From Oscillospiraceae bacterium (GTDB lineage: Bacteria; Bacillota; Clostridia; Oscillospirales; Oscillospiraceae): 43,134 bases of DNA. Below, in pieces: positions 42,385 through 43,134 of the stretch; position 1 is the first letter of the stretch; each line of letters starts with the position of its first letter. Made by a program: the position numbers and the translations under genes. The notes below the pieces were generated by a model. The model ran no database searches, was not told where the DNA came from, and saw only the letters and a list, made by a program, of their open reading frames with translations. The DNA is taken from NCBI GenBank assembly GCA_017541825.1, contig JAFXYJ010000063.1, forward strand, positions 1 to 43,134, written 5' to 3'.

Positions 42385-43134
42385 CCGGCGGAGGCGGCGT
42401 ACCGCTCCGGCTCATCCGGCTCCCGGACGATGCGGATATCCGCGCCGAGGGCCTGCAGCTTGCCGACAAAGTTCTCGTAGCCCCGCTCGATATAATGGAT
42501 GTCCTCCACGACCGTCACGCCCCTGGCGCACAGTCCGGCGATGACCATCGCGGCGCCGGCGCGCAGGTCGCAGGCCTCCACCGTGGCGCCGGTGAAGTTC
42601 TCGACGCCCTCGATGACTGCCACGCGCCCGTCCACCTGGATCTGGGCGCCCATCTTGCGGAGCTGGTTGGTATACTTGTAGCGGTTGTCCCATACGCCCT
42701 CGGTGATCACACTGGTCCCCTCGGCCAGGCACAGCGCCACGCCCAGCTGGGGCTGCATGTCGGTGGGGAAGCCGGGATAGGGCTGGGTCTTCACGTTGGC
42801 CCGGCGGAGCCGTCCGGAGGAGCGTACCAGGACCGACTCGGGGTATTCCTCCACCGTGACGCCCATCTCCCGCAGCTTGGCGCTGATGCAGTCGAGGTGC
42901 TTGGGGATCACGTTGGTGATGAGGACCTCTCCCCCGCAGGCCGCGGTGGCGGCCATGTAGGTGCCGGCCTCGATCTGGTCGGGGATGATCGCGTAGGTGC
43001 CGCCGTGGAGGCGGTCCACGCAGTTGACCTTGATGGTGTCGGTGCCGGCGCCGCGGATGTCCGCGCCCATGGAGTTGAGGAAGTTCGCCAGGTCGACGAT
43101 ATGCGGCTCTCTCGCCGCGTTCTCGATGATGGTC
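42381..43134 (-). CDS. murA: UDP-N-acetylglucosamine 1-carboxyvinyltransferase MurA, 5'-truncated by the window
   Basis: The C-terminal ~250 residues of MurA, the first committed enzyme of peptidoglycan synthesis, which transfers enolpyruvate from PEP to UDP-GlcNAc. The reading frame stays open to the window edge (the visible part begins [20 protein letters not shown]), so the start and the catalytic Cys loop (PGGCAIG) lie outside. Visible blocks are [25 protein letters not shown] containing the conserved Asp, and [17 protein letters not shown]. Firmicutes often have two murA copies and this could be either. It heads the murA-walJ-rlmH run. Confidence 0.95.
   Translation of the reverse strand, partial: TIIENAAREPHIVDLANFLNSMGADIRGAGTDTIKVNCVDRLHGGTYAIIPDQIEAGTYMAATAACGGEVLITNVIPKHLDCISAKLREMGVTVEEYPESVLVRSSGRLRRANVKTQPYPGFPTDMQPQLGVALCLAEGTSVITEGVWDNRYKYTNQLRKMGAQIQVDGRVAVIEGVENFTGATVEACDLRAGAAMVIAGLCARGVTVVEDIHYIERGYENFVGKLQALGADIRIVREPDEPERYAASAG

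Overview
The window is about 43 kb of GC-rich (clearly above 60% G+C), densely packed DNA from a bacterial chromosome. The gene set points to a gut-type anaerobic Clostridia member, most likely of the Oscillospiraceae (Oscillibacter / Dysosmobacter / Flavonifractor kind). It includes HemZ, WalJ, DUF1002, DUF4342 and DUF3783 proteins, a CIRCE-controlled groESL operon, an L-box lysine riboswitch, a YtrA-type GntR operon and corrinoid-style URO-D proteins. The taxonomic placement is inference. I saw no rRNA, tRNA, CRISPR array, transposase or phage gene.

Layout. (1) 1-6.6 kb: a radical SAM enzyme diverges from two tandem, near-duplicate URO-D-fold proteins followed by a GPH/MFS symporter. An AEC transporter and a gamma-carbonic-anhydrase-like protein follow. 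(2) 6.6-7.4 kb: an 860-bp gene-free block with a roughly 64-bp repeat in direct and inverted copies, 20-bp inverted ends and several hairpins. (3) 7.4-9.8 kb: truA and prfC, one nucleotide apart. (4) 9.9-14.6 kb: a three-gene nitrogenase-like operon (one NifH-like ATPase, two NifD/K-like subunits), divergent from a PTS_EIIC_2 membrane protein. (5) 14.7-19.7 kb: an HdeD-like protein, two lipoproteins, an acyl-ACP thioesterase overlapping a threonine-aldolase-like enzyme, and a cysteine-rich flavoprotein. (6) 19.8-23 kb: groEL, groES and an rRNA methyltransferase. (7) 23-27 kb: hemZ, a uridine-kinase-like protein and a MATE exporter. (8) 27-30 kb: a lysine-riboswitch-controlled amino-acid ABC importer. 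(9) 30-34.7 kb: a short UvrA-class ATPase and a YtrA-type regulator with an ABC exporter. (10) 34.9-38.3 kb: an ECF sigma factor with a membrane partner, then DUF3783, DUF4342 and DUF1002 proteins. (11) 38.4-43.1 kb: an operon-like run murA-walJ-rlmH-(small protein)-phosphohexomutase-cyclophilin, with murA cut by the window edge.

The most unusual system is the nitrogenase-like operon. The ATPase keeps both [4Fe-4S] cysteines. One catalytic-type subunit has three P-cluster-position cysteines and its partner has one. Neither shows the FeMo-cofactor cysteine, and no nif assembly genes are present. This resembles the protochlorophyllide-reductase / CfbCD type of architecture more than a true nitrogenase, and its substrate is unknown. 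Other points worth attention are the lysine riboswitch, the repeat block, a carbonic-anhydrase homologue lacking one zinc-ligand histidine, and an apparently leaderless hemZ.
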